Assembly (NCBI GenBank): GCA_032358255.1
Contig: JAULBX010012210.1
Coordinates: 62,001-126,000, forward strand
DNA from: Heterotrichella gracilis
Taxonomy: Eukaryota; Sar; Xanthophyceae; Tribonematales; Xanthonemataceae
Reading direction: 5' to 3'
Length of the DNA: 64,000 nucleotides
Part shown: piece by piece, positions 1 to 12,200 of the stretch
Layout of the letters: each line of letters starts with the position of its first letter
Numbering within the stretch: position 1 is the stretch's first letter
Notes under the pieces: model-generated
Database searches by the model: none
Told to the model about the DNA's origin: nothing
Seen by the model: only the letters and a program-made list of their open reading frames with translations
Program-made: the position numbers and the translations under genes

Positions 1-1403
1 CTTTAGAGCTATATTGTGCATGCATGCATCAGGCATCAGTGAAGATTATACTTACACTGAAGTACACGAGTGCAGATTCAACAGCGAAACGACTGGTGCG
101 TTTGTTCCAACAACTCTAAAGCTGTGCGAGCACTCCGATGCCAACGTTCCGATGTTCATAAACTAATGGCATTTGATAAAAAAAATTATAAATTGCCGTA
201 CATTTCCGTTTATTGCGCATTTCTTGAGCATTGGCGAGCTAACGAACAGCAGAACAGGAGCCAAACAACGGCCGCAAGTCTGTGTGCAACACTTGCCTTC
301 CTTGTTTACGTCTCCGACACTCTCCCCGGTTGCTTTGCCATGAAGAGGGGTGTGGCCTCACCTATTTGAACTTGCACATCGTGAGGCCAGCACTGAACTG
401 GGCACTGGCACAAGGAAGCTTTCAAGATGCAGGGGCTGTGCGTGCATCGAAATACGCCTCATCAGCCGGGCATGATGAGAGGGCTGCTTGGGCCCCTGGG
501 CATACGGTCCTTGACTGCTGCGCCACCACACAGACAAGTTGAGATCAGAATGAGGCCTGCCAGGCGAAAGGTTGGGCAACACGCGGTCTGTGGAGCAAGC
601 CCAAGCAACCAGGGGCCCGTTCCTATGGATACAACAATGATGTGGGGGGACACGCTTATGCTGCTGGCCACAGAACTGGTGAGAGCTATATCCAGCGACA
701 ACCTCGCCGTGCATGCCATCACAAGCCACCCACGCTGCAAACGTCCGGCAACTGTGCGCTGGCCTTTCACCCAGAACGTGCACATTGTTGGTCGTATCCC
801 TCGAATTTTAGTGCAAGTCACCTGCTTGTCTGCGTGTCTACTTGGCTGGGGTGGTTGTTTGAACCACATAGTGCCATCTATGTGTGCGAGGTTTTGAAAC
901 GCAGCCAAACTGCGAGTTCCGTGACGTGCATCGGCGGGTTTAAATCTTTTCTGTGGGTTTTCAACCACACCCCTTTATTTGGTTTGCTTTGAAGTGCTTA
1001 AATCCTCTCATGCAACATTGCATGCATGTGGGCTACCTATGCATGTGGGCTACCTGCCCATGTTGTTGCCAGTTTCAACCACCCTGCTGTTCCCTGGCAG
1101 GCAAGCGACCGGATACCCAAGGGAGACGTGGGTATACTCAGCTGTATACTCCTGTCAACATGGCTAGGGGTGAGTTCCCTGTATACTCCTATGCCTCAAA
1201 GTGTGGTGCAGCGTGTACCCAGCCTACTGTTGTCCTGTGGGAGTTTAACATCTAGGTTAGCCACCTGCTAGTGCTAAAAATTGGTCATTCATTTTGCTTT
1301 GCATTTTTCAAACATGGTGCGAGCGTGAGTGGTTGCTGATCAGGCAAGTTACCTGGGTCACCACCGCCCCACCGCTTGACTGGACATCGGTCCGCGCGCA
1401 CAG
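1..1403. other. unassigned left-edge sequence
   Basis: No convincing gene can be followed here. It may hold upstream exons or introns of the + strand gene whose last two exons lie at 1404-1511 and 1731-1922. One stretch, about 1101-1168, sits between an acceptor-like tggcag and a donor-like ggtgagt and could be such an exon, but no frame stands out. A run of TGCATGCA palindromes lies at 17-29. Confidence 0.3.
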
Positions 1404-1922
1404 GTGTCAATTGTCAGGGGCGACTACAGGCAACATGCAGACGTTGACTTCTTCCAGCTGGCCTCGGGCCTTGCTTTGGTGGAGGCATTGAAGAACTGTG
1501 CAGTCACTTGGGTAAGTGCCTGTTCAAATGCCTTTGCCCATGGACGTGCGGTGGTTGCATGGCAGCGTGCGCATTTTCAATTGCCCTTGCGCCTCTAGCT
1601 GCGGATCCGCAGGGTGACCTTTATGTGTGTGACTGCACCAAGTGGTGTCGTTAGCAGCATGCCGCGGCTGCTGAATTGTCCGGTAGTGTTTGATAGCGTT
1701 CCTTTAAACATGTTCTCGCTGGCCCTGCAGGCCATTTTCGTGCCCATTGTGTCCCTGGTGTTCACCCTCCTGGCCAGCAGCAACCCCATCGACATGCTGC
1801 CCATCTTCACCGCCGCTGACAACGCGCGGGAGCTGCCACCGCAGCTGGAGGTCATGCTGGCCATGCTGTGCACCATCTCATGCTGGCGAGGCATCTACAT
1901 CCGAACACTCATGCCCATGTGA
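1404..1922 (+). CDS. 3' end of an unrecognised membrane-protein gene (partial)
   Basis: Two exons join in frame: 1404-1511, bounded by gcacag and ggtaagtg, and 1731-1922, after cctgcag and ending in TGA. Together they give the last 99 residues of a protein. The first exon reads as a soluble helix-rich stretch (key residues VRGDYRQHADVDFFQL). The second opens with a hydrophobic segment (FVPIVSLVFTLLASS, one likely membrane helix) and ends in SCWRGIYIRTLMPM. Codon choice in both exons favours G/C at the third position, like the firm genes of this window. The 5' part was not found and probably lies in 1-1403 or outside the window. I do not recognise the family. Confidence 0.4.
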
Positions 1923-3718
1923 AGCGAGCAGGGCTAGACAAGCTACCAGCATTCTGAGGGGACACGGGACGCGGGAGGTATCAATGGTGGTGTTTGCTGT
2001 AGGGTTCCTAGAGCCTGATTGTAGGGTGCTGTTGGGGTGTGGCAGCGATTGTGTGGTTGGGTGGGGGTTGATACTATGTTTGCACAAAGCGGATACAATC
2101 TAGCAAGCTCTATATGAGGGGTAGGGCAGGGAGCGGGTGGCGCCATATCAGAGCCTTGCTACTTGAAGTTGCCGCAATGCCATTTGCCAGCCCTTGTGCC
2201 GTATATACCGCTGCACCCAGCCTTCCATAGGATATCTGCTGGTGCGTGCAATCATGACTGGTAGATAGGGGTGAGCATGTGATTGGTGAGGAGCCCTTTT
2301 CATTGCAAATTCTCTAGAAGCGATATATTACTGAGCGTGGAGGGTGGGGAGGGGGGGGAGGAGGGGAAGAGGGGGTATGTACTACTAATATTCAGACGCA
2401 TTGTGTTCCTGCATTGTAGATTTTCCCTGGGATTGCAGCCAGGACAACGGATGTGAAATCAACAGGGAGCATAATCATTGGATTTTTTCTGGACTGTTCT
2501 CTCAAAGAATTTAGGACTAAGCAATCATTGATGCCGTCCAGTTTGTCTGAAGCTGGATTATCATAATCATTATGGCGTAGCCTACAAAGAATGCTACCCT
2601 TGGGTAATCTGCAGGTGTGTGCAATGCCATGTTGCTGCGCAGCGCTGCAATTGTGGGCTCCTGGGGGAAATTGTTGCAACCAGCACGTCGACATGATCAT
2701 GATCAATCAAATTGCTGCCAACGCCGTTGGCAACATGTCAGCTGCATAATATGATAATATCACGAGCCTCAGGCCTAGGCCTGGAACAGGTGATTACAAA
2801 AGCTCAATGAAAGGCCGCCTTGGAAACTTGCACTCAGTGCGGCACTGCTCAGCAGCCTGGGCTGTGGCCCACTGCAGTGCCATCCAATTTGGCGGCTGTC
2901 CCAATCACTGTCACGGTGATTAGCACAGTGTGGCTGCGAAGTGGTAACCTTCGTGGTCATAAGAATGCAAATTAATGCAAGGCCCTTGCACATTGAGCTT
3001 TCTTTCTTTCATTGTACAGGGTTCGGATTCTTGTAGAATGCTAAAAGTTTCAAAGAAAGGCTTTATGGAAAACAGCGAATCCTTGGGCGCGCTCCAGGAC
3101 CTGGTCTACGCATCCAGGTGGAGCACGCAGGGCGAGCTTCAACTAGCACAGCCTGTGCATGCAGTGGTGCCACCAAAACAGTTCAACTCACAAGGCTAGC
3201 ATTATGCATTATGATAAAGCATAGCCTAGGCTGAGCCTCGGCATTAAGGCCAGTTGCCAAGCACCCTAAGTACGCCTCTGTGCGTTCCCTTTCTTTCTCT
3301 CTTTCTGACTTGCAAACTGTTGAGGGTACCGTAATCCGTGCACGCATCCAAAGCACCACAGAGCAACATCACTGTTGCAGCCCCACATCATGCACAATGT
3401 TGCAACATGCAAGGCAACCTGGCCCGGTGCGGTAGCAGTATCTACATTGAAATCGTTACTCAGGTCTGGATCTGCGATTAATCATTGGCAGTAACGATAC
3501 TGTCGACTATACGAAGCAACTCCCCCTTGCACATGTATCTCAAATCTCACTGACATAAATACACTTGCCTTCCCATCGGCATACTGGAACCTGCACTGAT
3601 CAGCAGCCTGGCTTGCACGCAACCGCCACCTAGCAGTGCCGCAGTTGATTGCAGTGGCAACTGCTTTGACTGCGGCCCATTGAAAAGCGCTCCAAGCCCC
3701 TGACAACAAGGCTGCCCT
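1923..3718. other. mostly non-coding interval with two weak exon-like islands
   Basis: Two coding-like islands on the + strand could be terminal exons of an unseen gene. At 2420-2576, after cattgtag, 52 codons run open to TAA (IFPGIAARTTDV onward). At 3036-3199, just after a possible acceptor tacag at 3015-3019, an open frame starts MLKVSKKGFMENSESL and ends at TAG. Neither resembles a family I know and no linking exons were found. The rest holds a G-rich tract at 2341-2376 and the probable 3' untranslated region of the minus-strand BAG gene (below 3719). Confidence 0.25.
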
Positions 3719-5971
3719 TCACAGCTTGAGCTTCTCCAGCTGCGAGCACATGGATTCTGCACGCTTAATCTCCACCTTGCGCTCTGCTCGGGCATCACCT
3801 GCGCACACCATCAGCCGCACATCACACCATGGGAATAATGGGTATTGAGTGCAACGGTGTCCTTTGGCACTGTATGGTGGGAGGGGACATGGCGCGGTAC
3901 ACATGGATATAGGGCTGCTTCCCCAAACATTGGCACAGCATGGCTGAAAGCATACGTAAGCCTGGATTTACCTGTCACATCCAGATTATCCAGCTGTAAC
4001 ATCTTTTGCGTAAGGAGCTCAATGAGCAATGCGGGTCGCTTTCCAGGCTGTGCCCCTCCCTTGAGATCAACCTGCAGGTCCTCCATCTGTGCAAGACAAG
4101 CACATGTGTGATGAGAACAGCGCGTACAGCTCCTTAGAAAACCTTGATTGCCAGCATGATTTGCATGCAATGCTTTTTCATTGCACATCAGATCATCTGT
4201 TTGCACTGTGCCCGCTGACTTGGCACGTTTTATATGTCACATCACTAATACAAAGCCATTTGTAGCTGCAACAATCCAGCAAGGTATGCGCAGGACACCA
4301 CACGACTCCTGAGAACCAGACACAGCGCTAATAAACCCATCTAAAAGCCAGGACAACCTGCTTAATTTACCTGCTGCGCAAGCTCATTAATCTGGCCCCT
4401 TACGATCGCAACCTGCTTCAGCATCTTCTGCTGCTCTGGGTCCACCTGCAATGCAACGGAGACAACTTACATACAGGTGTGGCAACTACACAGTTGAATG
4501 CGGCGGCAGCATCAAAGCATGCCATGCCCATGCCATCTGCAAAGCAGCCCCAAATGCTGCAATGCAATGCAGCTGCCCAGCACAGCCGTGCGCTGTGGCC
4601 AGCCCCGGGAGTAGGGCGTCCAGCTGGCGTTAATAATAGTACCTGTACTGGGGGCACAGGTGCTTGCTGCTGCCCAGGCTGTTGAATGTGGGTACTGGAC
4701 GCACTGCCCTGTGCCGGGTGGTTATCACCAAAAGACACCCAGCCTTGCGGCACCTGTGCTGCTGCTGCTGGCTGGTGTGGGGCCGATTGGTACACTGGCG
4801 CATGGGCCTGGGTGGTGACAGGTTGCTGGTACGCAGTGGCCGCGTATTGGGGTTGCACACCCAGTGGACCTTGGGGGCCTGACGGGGGGTGGCTCCATTG
4901 CTGTGCCGGTTGCGAGTAGGGCTGGCTGGTGGGGGCTGGGTGTGCATACTGCGGGTAGTTTTCGGGAGGAGCGGGCGACGGGGCGGGTGCAGGGTAGGTG
5001 CTGTTCGCTGCCTCAGATGCCACTTGCTGCGGCTGTTGATGTTGGGTTTGGTAGTGAGGCGCAGGGTGGCGTTGATAAGGGTGGTATGGTTGGTTGCCAT
5101 GCTGCTGTGCATGGGGTGGATAATAGATTTGTGGCTGCTGTTGGTGGCTGGGTTGCTGGTGCGCCTGATGCGGATGCTGCCCTTGGTGTTGATAATAGTG
5201 GTGATGTGGGTAGTGCTCCTGCTGCGGGTGCGCGCTGTACCCTTGCCCAAACTGGCCACCCACGGCCGTGTGTGACTGGTGCGGGGCTGCTGGCTGCTGC
5301 TGTGCGTGGTACACAGTGGGATACAAAGACTGCTGCTGTACAGGCTGGGTATGATGCTGTTGCTGGCTGTTGATTGGCTGATTTCCGGAGTGCAGGGTGG
5401 CTGGTGCACTAAACCCTGATGTGTCGGGGTAAAACGTGCTGCCAGGTGCAAAAGGGTTTCCAGCGTTTCTAGGCTGCTGAGGGTTCACCTCTTGGGGTTG
5501 TGCACGGGGTTCAGGAGCCATGTCCACACGCTGGGCTTGCTTGAAGTTCTCGGTCTCTGCAATAGTGACTTTGCCACCTGCAGCGGAGTAGACTTCTTGT
5601 CAGTACCAGATATCCAAGAACTGCCAGTGAACCAAAGCAGTTCAAGACCGGTGCAGACTACCAGTACACCAAGCTAATGACATGGCAAACTCACCCTCTG
5701 AAATGCCAGCAGCTTGAAGCTGCTCGTCGTCTTGCCGCTCTCTGCCCCTAAATAGGACTTTGAACTGGCCAGGCTCCAAGCCAACGTGTTTGCTGATCTC
5801 TTCCTGTCAACCACCACCACTTTGAGGTCAGCAAAAACGATGTAGATCCAAAGGCAATGCTTCCAGAAACCCAAGCCATTTTGCACATACCTTCAGTTGG
5901 GCGACGGTCCAATGGGGATGATAAGCAGTTTTGTACTTCCTGGCCTTGTAGAACACTTGTAAGTGGTGCAT
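3719..5971 (-). CDS. UBL-BAG co-chaperone with Gln/His/Pro-rich central region
   Basis: BAG family regulator of Hsp70: the BAG domain promotes nucleotide release from the Hsp70 ATPase domain, and the ubiquitin-like domain is thought to link to the proteasome. Six exons in frame: 5891-5971, 5695-5803, 4643-5577, 4371-4445, 3972-4086, 3719-3798 (464 residues). Residues 1-66 are the ubiquitin-like domain (HVGLEPGQFKVLFRGRERQ, then QLQAAGISEG), as in plant BAG1-4. Residues 376-464 form the BAG domain, three helices, with LLIELLTQKMLQLDNLDV and a basic last helix. Between them exon 3 encodes about 300 residues of Gln, His, Pro, Tyr and Ala, much longer than the linker in plant BAG1-4. The start ATG at 5971 directly precedes the conserved first strand (MHHLQVFYKARKY). 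The domain assignments are firm; the role of the central region is unknown. Confidence 0.87.
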
Positions 5972-6844
5972 TGGCGAGGTGGGTGGGGTACTTGTGCCAA
6001 TGAGCTAACCCTGATACCAGTGATGCTGTAGGATAGTGGAACTGATGTTTGAGACAGCAGGCACAACGGCTCGCTCCCTCAACAGGTGGTACGTCTGTGG
6101 CCTAGCGCGGTGCCAAGCAGGAAACTTGTCGAGAACGAGGGCAACAATGTGTGTTCCCTGATTCTAGGTCCAACCAGTGGTTACGCCGGTGATGTTTTAG
6201 GACTGACACTGGGATGGCTATCAACAGATCCACCAAGGCATCATCAGGTTAGACAGAACGTTTGAAGAGCAAAGAATATACGTCCGTCCCATGCTTGATG
6301 AGGGGTCCAATGTTGGTGGCTGTTATATTCTGGGTATTATGCGTCCCTTGGACCCCATGAAATACTCGCCACCCCCACAAGGACAAGGCGGCAGCCACTT
6401 GTTTTGGTAAACCACTCTCGGACCATTCAAGGTGCACCTGCTTCCACTGCCCATTTGAGTGGTTTGGCCTGTATACCTCCTGGATAGTCGCCGCATGCCG
6501 CTTTCCCGCATGCCGCTTTAAACTTGCAGTAACCCCACCCCACAGTCTGCAGAAGCACACACGGCACTAAGGACACGTTTAAAGAAGGCTTTCATTTTGT
6601 CGTTGCGCTTCAAGTGGCCTACATTACTCGCTTCGCGTTTTCATCCACCTGGACTTGAATGGTGCAACGGACATATGGGGTTGGCTGCTGCTTTCCAGTT
6701 ACTTCACTTCAAACAGAAAGCATTGATATCCACATCAACGTAAACACCTGTATCTTGTAAATAATCTTATCACAACTGCACAGCTCCCTGGTCAACAACC
6801 ATACAATCTGCAAGGCCTCGTCCTTCCCAGCAGCCAGCCTCCTG
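5972..6844. promoter_or_regulatory. divergent promoter region, BAG (-) and B9D2 (+)
   Basis: The two genes start 873 bases apart on opposite strands, so both promoters must lie here. No TATA box stands out. A 12-base unit, gcatgccgcttt, occurs twice in direct succession at about 6493-6519. No credible exon was found in it. Confidence 0.4.
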
Positions 6845-7762
6845 ATGCAGACCCCAGAGCTGCACGTTATAGGCCAAGTTGTGGGTGCCAAGGGGTTCAA
6901 GTCAAACAATCTGTATTGCAAGGTGATGCTCGGAATGCTGCTTGTTGTTGGAAAGAATGCGCAATTGCTTTGTATATAACTGGATGCTAGCAGCATGGGT
7001 ACCTGCAGGCTTCCCATGCTCACCAACAACCTGTACCGCTTTGCAGTGGGGCGTAGTGACGGGACAACATTGGGAGGTGGTGGAGGGTAATACACAGGGC
7101 CAGACGCAGATTGACGTGGCCAACCGCAACACAGCTGTGTGGGACCACCCATTTGATGTCCACTTCCTCTGCAAGGTCAGTGTTTACCTTTGTGGCACTG
7201 CAACAACCTCCCTCCAGGTGACACTCAGGACATACTTTTGTTGTAGGGTCTCACTGGATGGCCGAAACTCCACTTCCAAGTATGGAGCCGCGATAGCCAG
7301 GGGAAGACATACCTCTGTAAGTCCACACATACCAACAACAAAGTTTGCTGTTCAACAGTGAGTGTGCACTGAGTCACCAACGGACTGTCTGTGTTTCTCT
7401 GCAGGCGGTTATGGATTCTGTCACGTCCCGACTTCAGCAGGCATGTTCCAAGTCGAGTGCCCCACTTGGGCACCTGAGGTACCGTTGCATTGCTGTCATG
7501 ACAAAATCCTGTGTGTTTGGAACGCAAAGTCCATAGATGTCTCCATATCCATGTGCTTCAGGGAGACATCTGGGACAAGCTCAGGTCTTGCTTCTGTGGT
7601 GGAAGCTTACAACTCAAGGTTGAAGAAGTGGTGTTCTCACCTTCAGACAGATATCGTTTCCAAACTGTTGGACGTGGCACCATCAAGTTGCAAATTTCAG
7701 TTATTCTGAAAGGTTTTGAGCAGCTCCATGTCCACACCAGTGTGACGCAACCGGCGACCTGA
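6845..7762 (+). CDS. B9D2: B9 domain-containing protein 2, ciliary transition zone
   Basis: B9D2 (Stumpy/MKSR2) is a C2-like B9-domain protein of the MKS module at the ciliary transition zone, where it works with B9D1 and MKS1 to gate entry to the cilium. Five exons join in frame: 6845-6922, 7047-7175, 7247-7316, 7405-7478, 7562-7762, giving 183 residues; human B9D2 has 175. The protein opens MQTPELHVIGQVVGAKGF and contains GQTQIDV, VWDHPFDVHF, KGLTGWPKLHFQVWSRDS, YGFCHVPTSAG and CPTWAPEG, all lining up with animal B9D2 along its whole length. The start codon precedes the conserved first beta strand. The gene is intact, so the alga most likely builds a cilium at some life stage. It is transcribed away from the BAG gene. 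Confidence 0.93.
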
Positions 7763-9270
7763 GCGCACAGATAAGGGCAAGTCGGCTTGATCAAGGAGGG
7801 TACTCTGGGTTGTACTATACAGCAGCAGTTACATTTCATGATGGAGTGCACTGGCATGCTACTAGCATGCAAACGCTAGCTAGCTTACTCAAGCTTGTCT
7901 TTTCCACTGAGTATAGGCTGCCGGCCAGCACCAGCAGCTGTGGTATTCTGAATATTCTTGAATCAATATTGCGGCGGTTTGGGAAAGTTGCTCAGCTTGG
8001 CTGTCATGTGCAAACCAACGATCCGCGGGCCCGCAGGAGAATCTCTGATATGACATTGATTCAATTTAAGCATAGAGCCCTTTACGCAGATATGACTGCC
8101 TGCCAAATGGCTTACATTTCTGCAACTGTTGACATTGCAGACCCTGTCAGACTTTTTCAAAATGCCAAACAATTCCAAGCACCTGTGTGTCTCCCTCCCC
8201 CCTCCCCCCAACGTATGCCTAGCCTAGTGTCTACCGTAGTGACTATCCTGCCAAGATTTTCTACCATGGTAGCTTCTAGGATCCAGTATCATTGATGGGT
8301 GGCCGAAGATATGTGATGCCAGTGATGCCAGTGATCGAGTCAAAGCCAGGAACACATGTGGCTGAAAAGTGCTGCGAAGCTCCAAAGACAAAACGTTTAT
8401 GCTATCTGAATCAGTGGACAGTTCCCAAACCCGATTTCCCGGAATGTAATTTGCATCACATCTATCAGCTATCACATCAACTGTGAAAAAATGTTGGCTC
8501 GTGCGTTGGTATTTATTTTCCAATTCCATTGGATGGCATACATGAACAAACTGAAAAGGCGGTCCGATACGAAAAATGCTGCCTCGCAGTGTCATGCCAG
8601 GGTACAACTTGTCCACCGAAGAAGTGCCGCTGGCAGCCATGGCAGAAGTGCTCTGCAACATGCGGCATGCTGTACCTCCACTGCCAATGCCGCATGGCCT
8701 ATTGCCGCTGCTGGGCGATCTCCTGTATCTAGACCAATGGACTGCTTGCAATCCCTCCACAGAAGCTTGCTCCCTAAACCAGTCTGGCCAGCGGTGTTGT
8801 AACTGTCAATAAATGGTATTCCTACTGGGTTGCTGCTGCTTTTCTGCGTCGTCCTGATTGACCTCCCTTGTGCGACATGCCATCCAGCCTACCACCAGAG
8901 CCACGGTGTTCCTGCAGTCATCACACATTGTAAAAAGCTGTTGCCGCGCTCGTTGCAAATAAACATTCTGAAATCTCTGGTCTCCAGGACTGCACATTCA
9001 TATTATTTATTTGGTTTACTGTGTGCTGTGAGGCAGGGGGTGATGGGGCACAAGCGACTGGCTCAGCGACTGATGGATATATTGCAATGCTGCATAGGAT
9101 GACCCGCCATGAGGTCGCAGTCTGTGCCGCAAGTTGCCTGCAACGTAAGCAATGGTCTCCAATGAATTGAGCATGCACCTGCTGCGTGTGCTTTGCATGC
9201 ACATGCACACACAGGCCAGTCACGCATAGGCCAACCAAGTGCATCATGTCACCGCTGCAGCTCAGCATGA
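7763..9270. other. intergenic stretch between convergent B9D2 and CCCH genes
   Basis: It should contain the 3' untranslated regions of B9D2 (+) and the CCCH gene (-). Apart from the weak island at 8576-8812 nothing here looks coding, although several open frames are long. TGTAA, the usual green-algal polyadenylation signal, occurs at about 8446. Confidence 0.35.
8576..8812 (+). CDS. isolated coding-like island, unrecognised
   Basis: An open frame of 78 codons beginning MLPRSVMPGYNLSTEEV and including MAEVLCNMRHAVPPLP reads like real protein for about 50 residues, with G/C-rich third positions, then turns Cys- and Asn-rich before TGA. No splice-linked partner exon was found. It may be an exon remnant or chance. 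The opposite strand also has a long open frame (8224-8760) that reads less like protein. Confidence 0.2.
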   Translation: MLPRSVMPGYNLSTEEVPLAAMAEVLCNMRHAVPPLPMPHGLLPLLGDLLYLDQWTACNPSTEACSLNQSGQRCCNCQ

Positions 9271-12200
9271 CTATGGAGTGAACACCGCGCTAACCTATAA
9301 GAACACTGCAAAACGCTCCTCAAAGTGATGCACACATGCATGCCAGTGGCACCATAGGCCAGTGTGCAAGCTTGCTTACATTCTTTTGCATGCCAGACTT
9401 GTCAGTCGCGTCGTTGCCGCCTGGCGTCTTGTGGATGGGGCCTGCAAAACAATGCCATATCTTTGTTACATAAATGAGCCATTTGTACAGGCTCAGCAGT
9501 GCTGTGCATCAAGCACAGCCACTGGCATGATAAAAACAATTTTATACTTTGCGCGTGTGCGCATTCAATGCATGCTGTGTAGTTACCATCTGACAGTTGA
9601 CATGATCATAAACAATGCAGTGACTGCCATGAACTGAATGGCATGCCCAGTGTGAGGTGCCGCATTGCTGCGGTCAATGGGCTTAAAAGGGCATGTCATG
9701 CTGTACTGCATTTGACGTGCCTCACCTTGGCGTTCATTTGGGCGCCCCATTGCCGGTGTAGGCATGGGGCCTACGGGCATGCCAAATGCTGGTGGTGCAA
9801 ACGACGTGGATGCCATTCCTGCACAATGCCACATAGGCTTGTTATCGTAATAATATATCCCGGTACAGAACGCACTGAAAATCCACAATCTGACTGTGCA
9901 ATGCCGCATTTGCCTCATGCTGATGATTGGAGTTCACATAAGGAACATAAGGGCAGTATCAACATGGGAGAGGGATCAGTGGCGCATTAAATTCCAAAGC
10001 TATCTTGGAGTATGGTAGCATGCTTTAAGCTGCATTATGGAAATCTTGCTGTCATTCCAGCTTCACCAATGATGCTGGTAATGTGTGGCTACACCGCACC
10101 TGGCATGGCCATTGGCGAGACGGGCATTTGCATCGGTATGCGCATCATGTCTGGGCTGCCAGCAAGCATCGAGGGAGGCGAACCCTGGGTGGGGATGTAA
10201 AAGAACACCGGCTCGGGATGGTTGAACTTGCAGGAGACTCCAAACCCACACTTGAGGTTCTTCATGTAGTAGGCACACTCCGGCTCACCTGCAGCAACGG
10301 CAGTGTTCCTGAGTGCAACTGCAACACTCCAACCAGCTGGGGCTGCACTCCAAGCAATCTAAATTGTCTCACAACACGTTATACCGGGATCGGCAGCTTA
10401 CAACAGTTGAGCGATGACACGGCACGCAGGGTCAGGGAGAAATTTCACTGCAGTAGGTGTGGCGCGCTTGGATGTGTACTTGTGCTCCAGAGCCCAAAAC
10501 TATCTACTTGACTGGCAGCAAAACCACCGACACCTACCCACCTGGCCGTATTGGGTGTCCCAGGGAGTTGAACTGCACCACAGGCACCTGATCCAAGGGG
10601 TGGTGGAACTTGCACCTGCAACAACGAAGCAGCACAATTAGTAGGGGTCGGTCTTACGTGGTTCCAGACACACGTTGGCACACGATGTGTATGTACAACT
10701 TGGGCTGCGTAGGCCATGCCCCTGAATGTGGCTGTTATGCAAAATTCTACGTGCACCAATGACTTGCATGTTGGACCTCAGGGTAGGGTTGGCAAAGGCG
10801 AGGGTTTTGGCAAGGGTTTCATGGGGTAGGGTTTGGGTAGGGTTTTGTTGTACCTGCGGCAGTGGAAGAGGGTTTGGCAAATAATGAACAACAATAATTC
10901 GTTTATTTTATATAGGCTTTTATTTTTGTAATTTTCAAGAACATATGCTACTTTGTATGGTGTTGTTGCTGCAGGGGGTAGTAGGACTGTACGCCTTCCA
11001 GCGGCACAAGCCTGCAGCAGAAGGGGTCGTAGTGAGGGTGACTGGAATGGAAGTAGGATTTGCCCAGACACGTAGCCTAGCCTGAAGGATTCCACACTCG
11101 CGTGACCAGGTCCTGGTGAGAGGGTGCCGTGCAGCACTCTAACCCGCTTCTTGTGGGCAATCCCGTTCAGTTTGCACAAGCTTTGCACCAGGGGTTGGAT
11201 TAGGGTTTTGAGTCCAGGGTGTCGTGCGTTATGGCATGCCACTTCAGAAACCATGCGTGGGGAGCTGACTAGGCAAGTACTTCACGTACATGTGCTAGCA
11301 ATACATCTGACTTGCGTTGTTGCATTGATATGAGTGCTTTGTTGGCCATTTGGTACCGTTTGCCCCCAGGGGTTGAATCACACACATGACCTAGCCTAGC
11401 TCATGTGACTAACGCATGCAAGTAGTAGGTTGTGTCATGCAATACCCAAACCCATGCACCGAATACGTACTTGTCTCCATAGGCGCACGTCCCTGTCTTC
11501 AAGAAGAAGGCGCACGGTTGGCGCTTGGAACCCGTTTCAGACTTGGACTCCCCGCTCCCCTCGCTGCCGTCGTCCTTGCTGTCCGCACCAGTGCCTGTGC
11601 CAGCGCTGCTCACCTCGCCCTGCTTTGAGCTGGGTTCTGAGACAGGCCTGGTCGGTATAGTGCCTGGTGGGCGCACGTAGCTGACTGGTGGTCGAGCGCC
11701 TGGGGGGAGCTGCGCAGGTGGTCCAGCAACCAGGCTCACCGGGGGTCTGGACTGCAGCGACAGCCCACCCCACCCTGTTGGCAACAAGCCTGGGTGCTGG
11801 TGCACCATCGGTGGGTACTCACCACCAGGGAAGTGCATCACCCCTGGAGGCCTCGCTGCAGCTTGGCCGTTCCTCACAGCTGCATCCCATGCCTGGCTAT
11901 TGCCACCCCAGGGACCCTGCTGTGGTCCATGCATGAACTGCGGATTTGCCATCACCTGGTACATGTATATTTGCGGCTGACCATAGGGAACCCCGCCACT
12001 GACGTGCATCTGATGCGAGTTGGGTATCGACACAGGTGGCTGGTGTCGGGGTGGGCCCATCGCCTGGGGCTGAGCTGGAGTGCATGTGGCTGGCAACCCG
12101 TCTGGCGACCCCGCTAAGGGCTGACTGCTGGAGCGGTGGTGCGTGACTGCCTTTGAGTTGGCCACACGGTACTGCTTGCTGCCGTCTTCCGATGCCCCAT

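Noticed and set aside
3013-3034. tRNA-like B box (gggttcggattc)
   Set aside because: No A box or acceptor stem lies upstream at the right distance on this strand; the same bases follow an acceptor-like cag.
8224-8760. 178-codon open frame on the minus strand
   Set aside because: Composition and codon use do not look like protein and it overlaps a better + strand island; likely chance in balanced-composition DNA.
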